Shown here piece by piece: positions 26,471 to 34,930 of a DNA stretch of 64,000 nucleotides. The notes beneath the pieces are model-generated. The model was given only the letters and a program-made list of their open reading frames with translations, made no database searches and was not told where the DNA came from. The position numbers and the translations under genes are program-made. Source of the DNA: Agrobacterium tumefaciens. GTDB lineage: Bacteria > Pseudomonadota > Alphaproteobacteria > Rhizobiales > Rhizobiaceae. The stretch covers positions 2,771,501 to 2,835,500 of the forward strand of contig CP048485.1 in the NCBI GenBank assembly GCA_025560025.1. Reading direction: 5' to 3'. Within the stretch, counting starts at the first letter, position 1. Every line of letters starts with the position of its first letter.

Positions 26471-27967
26471 TTATTTCATCGTCGGCATGACGAATTCAGC
26501 GCCCGATTTGATACCGGACGGCCAGCGCGAGGTGATCGTCTTGGTCTTCGTCCAGAACTTGATCGAATCCGTGCCGTGCTGGTTGAGGTCGCCGAAGCTC
26601 GAAGCCTTCCAGCCGCCGAAGGAGTGATAGGCAAGCGGAACCGGGATCGGAACGTTGATGCCGATCATGCCGATATTCACGCGGCTTGCGAAGTCGCGGG
26701 CGGCATCGCCGTCGCGGGTGTAGATCGCGACACCGTTGCCATATTCATGCTTCATCGGCAGTTCCAGCGCGTCTTCGTAGTTCTTGGCGCGAACGACGGA
26801 GAGAACGGGTCCGAAGATTTCCGTCTTGTAGATGTCCATATCAGGAGTGACGTGGTCAAACAGGCAGCCGCCGACGAAATAGCCGTCCTCATAGCCCTGC
26901 AGCTTGAAGTCGCGGCCATCGACCAGAAGCTTCGCGCCCTGTTCGACGCCGCTGTCGATCAGGCCCTTGACGCGCGTCTGCGCTTCTTTGGTGACGAGCG
27001 GGCCCATATCGGCCTTGTCGTCGGTATAGGGGCCGATCTTCAATGCTTCGATCTGGGGGATAAGTTTTTCAACGAGACGGTTTGCCGTCTCTTCGCCAAC
27101 CGGAACCGCAACGGAAACGGCCATGCAGCGCTCGCCGGCCGAACCGTAACCCGCGCCCATCAGTGCGTTCACCGCCTGATCGAGATCGGCGTCCGGCATG
27201 ATGATCATGTGGTTCTTCGCGCCGCCGAAGCACTGCGCGCGCTTGCCGTTCATGGCGGCTGTGCCGTAGACGTAGCGGGCGATCGGCGTCGAGCCGACGA
27301 AGGATACAGCGCCGATATCCGGATCGGTCAGGATGGCGTCGACAGCGCCCTTGTCGCCGTTGACGACGTTGAGAATACCAGCCGGAAGACCGGCCTCGAT
27401 CATCAGTTCGGCAAGACGGATCGGCAGCGACGGGTCGCGCTCGGAAGGCTTGAGGATGAAGGCGTTACCGCAGGCAATCGCCGGCGCAAACATCCACATC
27501 GGGATCATGCCGGGGAAGTTGAACGGCGTAATGCCTGCGCCAATGCCGACCGGCTGGCGGATCGAATACATGTCGATGGCCGGGCCGGCGCCTTCGGTGA
27601 ACTCACCCTTCTGCAGATGCGGAATGCCGCAGACGAATTCGCAGACTTCAAGGCCGCGCACGATATCGCCCTTGGAATCCTCGACGGTCTTGCCGTGCTC
27701 GCTGGAGAGCAGCACAGCCAGCTCGTTCATGTCGCGGTTCAGAAGTTCGACGAACTTGAAGAAAACGCGGGCGCGGCGCTGCGGGTTGGTGGCCGCCCAC
27801 TTGGGCTGCGCCGCCTTGGCGCTTTCAACGGCGGCGCGCAGTTCGGCGTCGCTGGCAAGCGCAACGGTTGCCTGCACTTCGCCGGTGGCCGGGTTGTAGA
27901 CATTCGATGTGCGGCCGCTGGTACCGGGCACATGCTTGCCGTTAATGAAATGACCGATTTCCTTCAT
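26471..27967 (-). CDS. mmsA: Methylmalonate-semialdehyde dehydrogenase (CoA-acylating)
   Basis: Oxidises methylmalonate/malonate semialdehyde to propionyl- or acetyl-CoA in valine, beta-alanine and inositol catabolism. 498 residues from ATG 27967 (MKEIGHFINGKH), preceded by GGAGG. ALDH-family features include TPFNFPGMIPMWM, the GSTPIARY cofactor region, and the catalytic Cys in GSAGERCMAVSVAV. The frame stays open 193 codons upstream, but that part lies antisense to the LysR gene. Divergent from a LysR regulator with a 9-bp inverted repeat in between. Confidence 0.94.
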   Translation of the reverse strand: MKEIGHFINGKHVPGTSGRTSNVYNPATGEVQATVALASDAELRAAVESAKAAQPKWAATNPQRRARVFFKFVELLNRDMNELAVLLSSEHGKTVEDSKGDIVRGLEVCEFVCGIPHLQKGEFTEGAGPAIDMYSIRQPVGIGAGITPFNFPGMIPMWMFAPAIACGNAFILKPSERDPSLPIRLAELMIEAGLPAGILNVVNGDKGAVDAILTDPDIGAVSFVGSTPIARYVYGTAAMNGKRAQCFGGAKNHMIIMPDADLDQAVNALMGAGYGSAGERCMAVSVAVPVGEETANRLVEKLIPQIEALKIGPYTDDKADMGPLVTKEAQTRVKGLIDSGVEQGAKLLVDGRDFKLQGYEDGYFVGGCLFDHVTPDMDIYKTEIFGPVLSVVRAKNYEDALELPMKHEYGNGVAIYTRDGDAARDFASRVNIGMIGINVPIPVPLAYHSFGGWKASSFGDLNQHGTDSIKFWTKTKTITSRWPSGIKSGAEFVMPTMK

Positions 27968-28009
27968 GGGTTTTCCTCCAGAATGTGATGGCGCAGCATT
28001 ACCTTTCGA

Positions 28010-28052
28010 TTTGCACAAATCAATCGCCTGAAATAAGCATCCATTGTGCAAA
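28010..28052. promoter_or_regulatory. Spaced inverted repeat between mmsA and its LysR regulator
   Basis: TTTGCACAA (28010-28018) and TTGTGCAAA (28044-28052) are perfect complements separated by 25 bp, 34 bp centre to centre (about three helical turns). Placement in the 106-bp divergent gap suggests two LysR dimer contacts. The right arm ends 21 bp before the regulator start, which would also allow autoregulation. Confidence 0.55.
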
Positions 28053-28073
28053 AATAGACATAAAGAGGGTGCC

Positions 28074-28955
28074 GTGAACTGGGATGATGTGCGTTTGTTT
28101 CTAAGCGTTGCGCGAAGCGGCCAGTTTCTTTCGGCAGCGAGAAAGCTTGGCGTCAACCATGCCACCCTCAGCCGGCGCATTTCCGCACTGGAAGCGGCCA
28201 TCGGCACGCAGCTGTTTTTGCGAAGCACCAATGGCTGCGAGCTGACGGAAGAAGGCCAGCGCCTTCTTGCCGGGGCCGAGCGCATGGAAACCGAAATGCT
28301 GAACGCCCAGGCAAATCTCGGCCGGGTCGATACGGCTGTGGCGGGAACGGTGCGTATCGGCGCACCGGATGGTCTCGGCGTGTCCTTTCTCGCGCCTCGG
28401 CTTGGCAGGCTCACGGCACGGTATCCCGAGCTGAAGATCCAGCTTGTGCCGGTGCCGCGCTCATTCTCCTTGTCGCAGCGCGAGGCCGATATCGCCATCA
28501 CCATCGAAAGGCCGGAGCAGGGCAGGCTGATGTTTTCAAAACTCACCGACTATTCGCTGGGGCTGTACGCATCGGAGGCCTATCTCGCTGAATACGGAGC
28601 GCCGGCGGATGTCGAGGCACTGAAGCGCCATCGCCGCATCGGTTACGTGGAGGACCTGATCTTTTCACCCTCCCTGAACTACACCGGCGAGATCATGCGC
28701 GATTGGGATGCCGCCTTTGAAATCTCCAGCGCCACAGGCCAGACGGAGGCGGTGCGCTCCGGCGCCGGTATCGGTATCCTGCATAATTACATCGCCGGGC
28801 AATATCCCGAACTTCTGCGGATCATGCCACATCTCGGTATCAGCCGGTCCTACTGGACGGCCTATCACGAGTCCGCCCGCCAATTGGTTCGGGTCCGCAC
28901 CGTGGTCGATTTTCTTCAGGAACTCGTAGCCGAAGAACGGCGAATCTTCACCTGA
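28074..28955 (+). CDS. LysR-family transcriptional regulator
   Basis: 293 residues from GTG 28074 (preceded by AGAGGG). The N-terminal winged HTH (VRLFLSVARSGQFLSAARKLGVNHATLSRRISALE) is followed by a LysR substrate domain (IGAPDGLGVSFLAPRLGRL). It belongs to the group in which a shortened effector domain ends near residue 290. Divergent from mmsA and probably its regulator; inducer unknown. An ATG-type start at 28044 would overlap the right arm of the inverted repeat. Confidence 0.88.
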   Translation: MNWDDVRLFLSVARSGQFLSAARKLGVNHATLSRRISALEAAIGTQLFLRSTNGCELTEEGQRLLAGAERMETEMLNAQANLGRVDTAVAGTVRIGAPDGLGVSFLAPRLGRLTARYPELKIQLVPVPRSFSLSQREADIAITIERPEQGRLMFSKLTDYSLGLYASEAYLAEYGAPADVEALKRHRRIGYVEDLIFSPSLNYTGEIMRDWDAAFEISSATGQTEAVRSGAGIGILHNYIAGQYPELLRIMPHLGISRSYWTAYHESARQLVRVRTVVDFLQELVAEERRIFT

Positions 28956-29071
28956 AACCGACGTTCCCGATCTATTAGTAATATTATTGTGTGAGTCCGA
29001 TGGCTCCGGGCTTGACAAGGCATGGTTGGGTGAACGACCAATGCAGCCATTGGGAGAAATCGGAATCTGAC

Positions 29072-29998
29072 ATGTCGAATATGATAAGAAAGCTGTCGCC
29101 GACTGGCCTTGGCGTGGCCGTCATGCTGCTTGGAATGCTGCTTTTTGCATTGAACGATGCCATGGGAAAATGGCTCGTCTCCACCTATAGCCAGGGTCAG
29201 GTTATCCTGATCCGAAGTGCTGCGGCCCTTGTCATCCTCGTTCCGATTGTCTGGCGAGCCGGTCTTCCCGGCCTCGTGAAAATCGAGCGGCCATTTCTCC
29301 AGGTGGCCCGCGTATTTTTCTCGACAGCCGAGCTTTTCTGTTTCTATTTCGCCGTTGCGAGCCTGCCGCTGGCCGACGTCATGACTTACTGGCTTGCGGC
29401 CCCGATCTATGTGGCGGCGCTCTCGCCGTTTCTGCTTGGGGAAAAGGTGGGCTGGCGTCGCTGGACGGCCATTGCCATTGGTTTTGTCGGCGTTCTTATC
29501 GCGCTGAAACCAAGTTCGGCAAGCCTCACCTCCGCCGCGCTGTTCTCCATTCTCGGCAGCGCCGCATTTGCCTTCATGATGTTGTCCGGACGCCAGCTGC
29601 GCAACACGCCGGATACCGTACTCGCCTTCTGGCAGATCATCGGCGCCGCCCTTGCGGGCATTGTTGCGGTGTTCGTCACGCCATCCGGCTGGTTGCCGGT
29701 CCAGTCCAGCTTCGATCTGGCGTTTCTCGGCCTGCTCGGCGTGGTCGCCATGGCGGCGCATGTACTGGTCAACCGGGCCCTGAAACTCGCGGACGCCGCC
29801 ACTGTCGCGCCGCTGCAATATACATTGCTGCTCTGGGCGGTGATTTTCGGCTGGCTTTTCTTCGGTGATGTGCCCCAGACGAGTATCGTCGTCGGTGCGG
29901 GCCTGATTGTTCTCTCCGGCCTCTATATCTTCTTCCGCGAAAATACGCTCAAACGCCGTCGCGAAACCGCCGAAGGACTGGCTGCCGAGCAGGTTTGA
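29072..29998 (+). CDS. DMT-superfamily (EamA) permease
   Basis: 308-residue inner-membrane protein with ten predicted helices in two EamA repeats (first repeat starts GVAVMLLGMLLFALNDAMGKWL, second ALFSILGSAAFAFMMLSGRQL). Substrate cannot be read from the sequence; relatives export amino acids or nucleotide-type metabolites. ATG 29072 is the only plausible start before the first helix. Stand-alone gene between the LysR regulator and the structured leader of the TerC-family gene. Confidence 0.85.
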   Translation: MSNMIRKLSPTGLGVAVMLLGMLLFALNDAMGKWLVSTYSQGQVILIRSAAALVILVPIVWRAGLPGLVKIERPFLQVARVFFSTAELFCFYFAVASLPLADVMTYWLAAPIYVAALSPFLLGEKVGWRRWTAIAIGFVGVLIALKPSSASLTSAALFSILGSAAFAFMMLSGRQLRNTPDTVLAFWQIIGAALAGIVAVFVTPSGWLPVQSSFDLAFLGLLGVVAMAAHVLVNRALKLADAATVAPLQYTLLLWAVIFGWLFFGDVPQTSIVVGAGLIVLSGLYIFFRENTLKRRRETAEGLAAEQV

Positions 29999-30044
29999 TC
30001 TTTCTTGTCCGCCGTTGTTACACTCACGGGACTTGACGAAGGCG

Positions 30045-30290
30045 TGATCTTCAGGGAGTAAGAAGGGGCCCTGCGATGATTTGTCTCGCAAGGGCAGAGG
30101 AAACAAAGGTGCCGGGCCCCTCTGGCGAGAGTTTTACGGCGCTCTCGCGATGTCGGTACCGCCTGCAAAAATTGGCCGGCGGATTAAAAACTATGAAAAA
30201 CCTGAATGTGCTTCGCGCGCGTACTTTCTGCGTGCGGCCTGACGCCTCGCGTCGGTCCGCTATCGCTCTCGTTACCGGAGGTAACCGGAC
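30045..30290 (+). ncRNA. Structured 5' leader of the TerC-family gene (candidate metal riboswitch)
   Basis: The 292-bp gap before the DUF475 gene can fold extensively. A perfect 8-bp helix (AGGGGCCC 30064-30071 with GGGCCCCT 30114-30121) encloses a hairpin (TGCGA/TCGCA, 30072-30090). It is followed by GCGAGAG/CTCTCGC (30125-30148), and CAGG at 30052 could close with CCTG at 30152. A GGGAGTA element at 30054 resembles the start of the yybP-ykoY manganese riboswitch, which often precedes TerC-family genes. The second conserved half (ACATAC region) is not evident, so the class is unproven. The structure is seen; ligand sensing is inferred. Confidence 0.5.
30271..30285 (+). promoter_or_regulatory. 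Hairpin sequestering the Shine-Dalgarno of the DUF475 gene
   Basis: GTTACC-GGA-GGTAAC, a perfect 6-bp stem with a 3-base loop, 5 bp before the ATG. The ribosome site GGAGG (30277-30281) is the loop plus the first two pairs, so a closed hairpin would block translation. This is a natural expression platform for the upstream leader. Confidence 0.6.
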
Positions 30291-31397
30291 ATGAGCGCCG
30301 CCCAGAAAACCACGCTGTCCTACTTCAAGTGGGCTTTTATCGTCACCGTCGTCGGTCTCATCCTCGGCGGCTATCTCGGCTGGGAAATGACCGGAACGGT
30401 CAGCGGCACGGCGACGATCTTCTTCATCTGTGCGGTGCTCGCCGTGCTGGAAATCTCGCTTTCCTTCGACAACGCCATCGTCAACGCCAACAAGCTCAAG
30501 GAGATGACGCCGGTCTGGCAGCATCGCTTCCTGACCTGGGGTATTCTGATTGCCGTTTTCGGCATGCGTATCGTCTTCCCGCTGCTGATCGTGGTCGTTG
30601 CCGCGAATGTCGGCCCCTGGACGGCGCTCGTCATGGCCGCCACGGAGCCGGAACGTTATTCCGAGATCATGCGTGACGCCCATCTGCCGATCGCTGCTTT
30701 CGGTGGCACCTTCCTGATGATGGTTGGCCTCAACTTCTTCTTCGACCATGAAAAGGACGTGCACTGGGTGCGTTGGATCGAGGAAAAGGCTGCGGTCTAT
30801 TCCTCCGTCAAGGGCATCGAGATCGCCTTCGTGCTGGTCGTCATGCTGATCTTCTCCCGCATCATCGGCGCCAGCGACAATCCGGAGCTCGGTCCGGTCG
30901 CGGCCAATACCTTCTTCCATTCGGCGATCTGGGGTCTTCTGACCTTTCTGCTGGTGGAAGTCGTCGGCGGTATTCTCGATCGCAGCCAGGAAGTGCTGGA
31001 AGGCGCTGCAAAGGGTGGCTTCGGTGCGTTTCTTTATCTCGAAGTGCTCGATGCGAGCTTCTCCTTCGATGGCGTTATCGGCGCCTTCGCGCTTACGCAG
31101 AACCTGTTCATCATCGCCATCGGCCTCGGTATCGGCGCCATGTATGTGCGCTCGATGACGATCATGCTGGTGGAAAAGGGAACGCTTGCCGAATACCGCT
31201 ATCTGGAGCACGGCGCTTTCTACGCGATCCTTATCCTGTCGGTCATCATGTATGTCCAGACCATGTTCCATATACCGGAGGTCATTACCGGCCTTGGTGG
31301 TGCGACCCTGATCGGCATCTCGCTCTGGTCGTCGATCCGGCATAACCGGCAGCAAAGCGCCGATGCGGTTGACGCTGCACGCGGCGCAGAAATCTGA
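30291..31397 (+). CDS. DUF475 / TerC-superfamily integral membrane protein, probable metal exporter
   Basis: 368 residues with about nine hydrophobic helices. Two acidic repeat motifs stand out: EISLSFDNAIVN near residue 53 and DASFSFDGVIGAF near residue 257. In the TerC/LysE superfamily these paired FDN/FDG motifs line the metal site, and characterised members (Alx, MeeF/MeeY) export Mn2+. DUF475 proteins themselves are not well studied, so metal export is inference. The long structured leader and the SD-masking hairpin suggest ligand-controlled translation. Followed by a strong terminator. Confidence 0.82.
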   Translation: MSAAQKTTLSYFKWAFIVTVVGLILGGYLGWEMTGTVSGTATIFFICAVLAVLEISLSFDNAIVNANKLKEMTPVWQHRFLTWGILIAVFGMRIVFPLLIVVVAANVGPWTALVMAATEPERYSEIMRDAHLPIAAFGGTFLMMVGLNFFFDHEKDVHWVRWIEEKAAVYSSVKGIEIAFVLVVMLIFSRIIGASDNPELGPVAANTFFHSAIWGLLTFLLVEVVGGILDRSQEVLEGAAKGGFGAFLYLEVLDASFSFDGVIGAFALTQNLFIIAIGLGIGAMYVRSMTIMLVEKGTLAEYRYLEHGAFYAILILSVIMYVQTMFHIPEVITGLGGATLIGISLWSSIRHNRQQSADAVDAARGAEI

Positions 31398-31410
31398 TCA
31401 GCGATGATCC

Positions 31411-31444
31411 CTGCCTTCCGCCGCTGAGGCGGAAGGCAGTTTTT
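31411..31444 (+). terminator. Rho-independent terminator of the DUF475 gene
   Basis: CTGCCTTCCGCC, loop GCTGA, GGCGGAAGGCAG: a perfect 12-bp stem followed by T5, 13 bp after the stop. Confidence 0.93.
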
Positions 31445-31567
31445 AGGCATTGAATCTTGCGTTGCCTATTTTTGTTGCCATTTATTCTTTGCGTAAAATT
31501 TAAACTGTAAAGCTGATTTGCCTTCTAAAGGCCTGTTTCTGCTCTCTTTTGTGCGCCGCAATAAAAC

Positions 31568-31583
31568 TGGCACGCTTCCTGCA
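31568..31583 (+). promoter_or_regulatory. Sigma-54 (RpoN) promoter
   Basis: TGGCACG, four bases, CTGCA: matches the -24/-12 consensus (TGGCACG-N4-TTGCA) at 11 of 12 positions with the GG and GC elements correctly spaced. Predicted transcription start near 31594. It needs an enhancer-binding protein; no clear NtrC site was recognised in the 120 bp upstream. Confidence 0.8.
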
Positions 31584-31593
31584 TCTCACATTG

Positions 31594-31691
31594 CAAGTCC
31601 AGAGGGGACACTAAAGCCCGGAAAACGGGTCGATAAATACCGCCGCGCCGCGCGACCTTAAAGGTTTGCGAAGGCGCGGCGGTTTTGTTTG
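31594..31691 (+). ncRNA. Predicted sigma-54 dependent small RNA (alpha-r8/MmgR, suhB-like)
   Basis: A transcript of about 95 nt is bounded by the -24/-12 promoter and a strong terminator. Inside are GGGGACACTAAAG, a small hairpin (CCCG-GAAAA... with CGGG, 31617-31629) and a single-stranded GTCGATAAATACC before the terminator stem. No open reading frame with a ribosome site fits. The size, the RpoN promoter and the hairpin-plus-terminator layout resemble the rhizobial alpha-r8 family (MmgR; Rfam suhB), which is nitrogen-regulated in Sinorhizobium. Family assignment is from memory of that group, not a search. The transcript could also read into the MarR gene if termination is incomplete. Confidence 0.7.
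31640..31691 (+). terminator. Terminator of the predicted sRNA
   Basis: CCGCCGCGCC (31640-31649) and GGCGCGGCGG (31673-31682) form a perfect 10-bp GC stem, with further pairing inside the 23-base loop (CGACC with GGTTTG). It is followed by TTTTGTTTG. Confidence 0.85.
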
Positions 31692-31697
31692 TGCGGT

Positions 31698-32108
31698 ATG
31701 GTTCTTGAGTTTTGCTTCCGGTTGAATGAAAACGGTGGGACAACGACTGGAAGGTTTAGCCTTTTGCCTGCAGAACTTTCGCCTACGGAGGCCCTTGGGC
31801 TTTGGCATCGTGTATCCACGGCGCAGGTAACGGCCGATGCGCCGGATTTGACCTTGCGTCAGACCGCGATCCTGCTGCAGATTTACCTCGTGCCGCCGCC
31901 CCATACTGTTCGTGGACTGGCCGCGATGCTGGGCGTGACCAAGCCGGTCATCACCCGCGCACTCGACAGTCTCGGGGCGCTGGGATTGGTTGACAGGGTG
32001 CGTGACGAGCGGGACAAGCGTAATGTTGTGATAAAACGCACGGTGGCAGGTGCGCTCTATCTGGAAAAATTCGGCGATCTGATTATTGATCAGGCGCGCA
32101 AGATCTAA
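31698..32108 (+). CDS. MarR-family transcriptional regulator
   Basis: 136-residue winged-helix protein. The recognition region TVRGLAAMLGVTKPVITRALDSLGALGLVDRVRDERDKRNVVI carries the MarR pattern, including the wing DxRDKR. The ligand is unknown. The ATG at 31698 lies seven bases after the predicted sRNA terminator; a TTG three codons earlier is an alternative. It ends 17 bp before an NlpC/P60 hydrolase gene and probably shares its transcript. Confidence 0.82.
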   Translation: MVLEFCFRLNENGGTTTGRFSLLPAELSPTEALGLWHRVSTAQVTADAPDLTLRQTAILLQIYLVPPPHTVRGLAAMLGVTKPVITRALDSLGALGLVDRVRDERDKRNVVIKRTVAGALYLEKFGDLIIDQARKI

Positions 32109-32125
32109 CCCCTGGATGTGAACCC

Positions 32126-32977
32126 ATGATGCTCGACCGCCGCCTGAATGTCTTCCGCTCCGATCTGGCCGACGAGAAACTGCAAGGTTTGGTCCAGGCC
32201 GAACGTTTTGTAACCGGCACCGCGGCACAGATTACCGCCCCCGTGACCGGTCTGCGGCCAACGCCCGACCTTGCTGCCGGTATCGATACGGAGCTCCTCT
32301 TTGGCGAAACCGTGCGCGTTTTCGACCGGGCGAATGGCTGGGCCTGGGTGCAGGCGGATGCGGATGGTTATGCCGGTTATGTGCCCGAGACGGTGATCGG
32401 CGATGTGGTCGCCGCTACCCATCGGGTGGTTGCGCCGCGCACCTTCCTCTATCCTTCCGCCGAATTGCGCAAGCCGCCCGTTGCTGCCTTGTCCATGGGA
32501 AGCCTGATCCGGATCGTCGGTGAGGCGGAAACACGCGGCACCCGTTATCTGTTGACCGAAAAAGGCGAGGGTGTCATCGCCGCCCATTGCCGGGAAACCG
32601 ATGCGGCTCTTGAAGAAGACTATGTGGCGGTGGCGCTACGTTTTATCGAAACGCCTTATCTCTGGGGTGGACGCTCCGGCTTCGGCATTGATTGTTCCGG
32701 CCTCGTGCAATTGTCCATGGCGATGACGGGCCGCCGGGTTCTGCGCGATACCGACATGCAGGTGAAATCGCTTGGCCTGGAGATCGAACGTGATGAATTG
32801 CGCCGCGGCGATCTGGTCTTCTGGAAGGGCCATGTCGGCCTCATGGAGAATGAGGAAACGCTGCTGCACGCCAATGGCCATACGATGAATGTCGCGCGCG
32901 AAAATCTCGATGCGGCCATCGAGCGTATCGGCTGGCTTTATGAAAAGCCGACGGCTTTCCGGCGTCTGGAAAGCTGA
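32126..32977 (+). CDS. NlpC/P60-family hydrolase with SH3-like domain
   Basis: 283-residue peptidoglycan or cell-wall-peptide amidase. Residues about 40-130 form a bacterial SH3-type segment (LFGETVRVFDRANGWAWVQ). The C-terminal NlpC/P60 domain has the catalytic Cys in FGIDCSGLVQ, the His in WKGHVGLM and a polar third residue in LLHANGHTM. No signal peptide is visible, so it may act in the cytosol on recycled peptides, like other rhizobial members of this type. Two ATG codons (32126, 32129) are adjacent. Confidence 0.88.
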   Translation: MMLDRRLNVFRSDLADEKLQGLVQAERFVTGTAAQITAPVTGLRPTPDLAAGIDTELLFGETVRVFDRANGWAWVQADADGYAGYVPETVIGDVVAATHRVVAPRTFLYPSAELRKPPVAALSMGSLIRIVGEAETRGTRYLLTEKGEGVIAAHCRETDAALEEDYVAVALRFIETPYLWGGRSGFGIDCSGLVQLSMAMTGRRVLRDTDMQVKSLGLEIERDELRRGDLVFWKGHVGLMENEETLLHANGHTMNVARENLDAAIERIGWLYEKPTAFRRLES

Positions 32978-33072
32978 GGGGAAGCTTTTCACGAAATTGT
33001 GCCTGCCTCGCCCTTTGTGCGAATGCTGCCGAGAGCCTACATCGAATGTGTGATGGTACGGGACCGGCATCG

Positions 33073-33432
33073 ATGAAAACAAAAACGGCAACACGATTGG
33101 CAGCGGTTATCGCGGCGGTTCTCTTGAGCGCTTCCGCCGAGGCGCAGACTGTTTATCAGAACGGTTTTGCTCCCGCGCCCGACGCCTACGCGAATTTGCC
33201 CGGCGTGAAGGACCCGCGAACGCTGCAACCTAAAGTCCGTTACACCTGCCACAGCGAACTTGGAGTGACTGGATATGCCAGGGGTCCGCACCGTGATGTT
33301 TTCGGCAGCCGTGGGCTTCCCGTTCAGGGTTACCGCTGCACCGATGAAAACGGCATTTCCAGCTTTGGCGGCAGAAATCCCGTCTCCAAAGACTGGTATC
33401 CTGGCATCAATCCCGTCGACCCGACCTTCTGA
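33073..33432 (+). CDS. Small exported protein of unknown function
   Basis: 119-residue protein from ATG 33073 (MKTKTATRLAAVIAAVLLSASAEAQTVYQNG). The signal peptide ends at AEA near residue 24. The mature part has two Cys (TCHSELG and RCTDENG) that could form a disulfide, and is rich in Gly, Pro and aromatic residues. I recognise no family. It lies alone between the NlpC/P60 gene and pncB. Confidence 0.7.
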   Translation: MKTKTATRLAAVIAAVLLSASAEAQTVYQNGFAPAPDAYANLPGVKDPRTLQPKVRYTCHSELGVTGYARGPHRDVFGSRGLPVQGYRCTDENGISSFGGRNPVSKDWYPGINPVDPTF

Positions 33433-33590
33433 AGTAATATGACTTAAAGCGGCGTTTGCGACGCCCGCACTCTGGACTTGTTGTCGCTTTTTCAGATAAA
33501 TCTTTGACATGACAGGCTGATAATAGCTGTCGAGGTGCGGGGTGACGTCGGCCCTGCCGATGTTCTGGGCCGATGCTGGGGAATGCAAGC

Positions 33591-34895
33591 ATGACGAAGA
33601 CCGATATAGCAACCCGTGTCCACAATCACACCTGGAAGCTCGATCCGATCGTCCGCAGCCTGATCGATACGGATTTCTACAAACTCCTGATGTTGCAGAT
33701 GATCTGGAAACTCTATCCGGAAGTCGACGCGACATTTTCCCTGATCAATCGCACCAAGACTGTGCGGCTGGCCGAAGAGATCGACGAGATGGAACTGCGC
33801 GAGCAGCTCGATCATGCGCGCACCCTGCGGCTCTCCAAGAAAGAAAACATCTGGCTCGCGGGTAATACATTCTACGGCCGTTCACAGATTTTCGAGCCGG
33901 AATTCCTCTCCTGGCTTTCGAGCTATCAATTGCCGGAATATGAGCTTTTCAAACGCGACGGGCAGTATGAGCTGAATTTCCATGGTCGCTGGATGGACAC
34001 GACGCTCTGGGAAATCCCGGCGCTGGCGATTATCAACGAGCTGCGCTCGCGCAGCGCCATGCGCTCACTTGGTTATTTCACGCTGGACGTCCTTTATGCC
34101 CGTGCAAAGGCCAAGATGTGGGAAAAGGTCGAGCGGCTGCGGGAACTGCCAGGCCTGCGCATATCCGATTTCGGCACTCGCCGCCGCCACAGCTTCCTGT
34201 GGCAGCGCTGGTGTGTCGAGGCGCTGAAGGAAGGCATCGGACCCGCTTTTACCGGCACGAGCAATGTTCTTCTCGCCATGGATTCCGATCTCGAAGCCGT
34301 TGGCACCAATGCGCATGAATTGCCGATGGTGGTTGCGGCGCTGGCGCAGACCGACGAGGAACTGGCCGCCGCTCCCTATCAGGTTCTGAAGGACTGGAAC
34401 CGTCTTTACGGCGGCAACCTGCTGATCGTCTTGCCGGACGCCTTCGGCACGGCGGCGTTTCTGCGCAACGCGCCGGAATGGGTAGCGGACTGGACGGGCT
34501 TCCGTCCCGACAGCGCACCGCCCATCGAAGGCGGGGAAAAGATCATCGACTGGTGGCAGAAGATGGGCCGCGACCCACGCAAGAAGATGCTGATCTTCTC
34601 GGACGGGCTGGATGTCGACGCCATCATCGACACCTACAGGCATTTCGAAGGCCGGGTGCGCATGAGCTTTGGTTGGGGCACCAACCTCACGAATGATTTT
34701 GCCGGCTGCGCGCCCAAGACCATCGCCAGCCTCAAGCCGATCTCCATCGTCTGCAAGGTCAGCGACGCCAATGGCCGGCCTGCGGTGAAGCTTTCCGACA
34801 ACCCGCAAAAGGCGACGGGCGAGCCGGCCGAAGTGGAACGTTATCTGAAGTTCTTCGGCGAAGAAGATCACAAGGAACAAAAGGTCCTGGTGTGA
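33591..34895 (+). CDS. pncB: Nicotinate phosphoribosyltransferase
   Basis: Joins nicotinate and PRPP with ATP hydrolysis to give nicotinate mononucleotide, in the NAD salvage route. 434 residues from ATG 33591 ([15 protein letters not shown]), with a GGGGAA ribosome site. Family marks include [13 protein letters not shown], the [15 protein letters not shown]-region motif, GTSNVLLA and the phosphorylated His region [21 protein letters not shown] is near the C-terminus. Converges on the M17 aminopeptidase. Confidence 0.95.
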   Translation: MTKTDIATRVHNHTWKLDPIVRSLIDTDFYKLLMLQMIWKLYPEVDATFSLINRTKTVRLAEEIDEMELREQLDHARTLRLSKKENIWLAGNTFYGRSQIFEPEFLSWLSSYQLPEYELFKRDGQYELNFHGRWMDTTLWEIPALAIINELRSRSAMRSLGYFTLDVLYARAKAKMWEKVERLRELPGLRISDFGTRRRHSFLWQRWCVEALKEGIGPAFTGTSNVLLAMDSDLEAVGTNAHELPMVVAALAQTDEELAAAPYQVLKDWNRLYGGNLLIVLPDAFGTAAFLRNAPEWVADWTGFRPDSAPPIEGGEKIIDWWQKMGRDPRKKMLIFSDGLDVDAIIDTYRHFEGRVRMSFGWGTNLTNDFAGCAPKTIASLKPISIVCKVSDANGRPAVKLSDNPQKATGEPAEVERYLKFFGEEDHKEQKVLV

Positions 34896-34903
34896 TCGAG
34901 ACC

Positions 34904-34930
34904 GGGCGCTCCGCTTCACGAAGCGCCCGC
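34904..34930. terminator. Stem-loop between convergent pncB and aminopeptidase genes
   Basis: CGGGCGCT pairs with AGCGCCCG over an 11-base loop. It sits 9 bp after the pncB stop. No T-run follows on either strand, so it may be a weak terminator or 3'-end stabiliser. Confidence 0.45.

Noticed and set aside
27968..28546. N-terminal extension of mmsA
   Set aside because: The frame is open, but the ATG at 27967 has a strong ribosome site and gives the family N-terminus, while the extension overlaps the LysR gene antisense.
30045..30290. Firm call of a yybP-ykoY riboswitch
   Set aside because: The GGGAGTA element and gene family fit, but the second conserved half of the aptamer was not found by eye, so the class is left open.
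30051..31355. 434-codon minus-strand open frame over the TerC-family gene
   Set aside because: The opposite strand encodes a coherent membrane protein with repeated acidic motifs; the minus frame is charged low-complexity sequence.
31594..31691. Simple 5' UTR of the MarR gene
   Set aside because: A strong GC stem with T-run sits only seven bases before the MarR ATG, so most transcripts should end there; kept as an sRNA, with read-through noted as possible.
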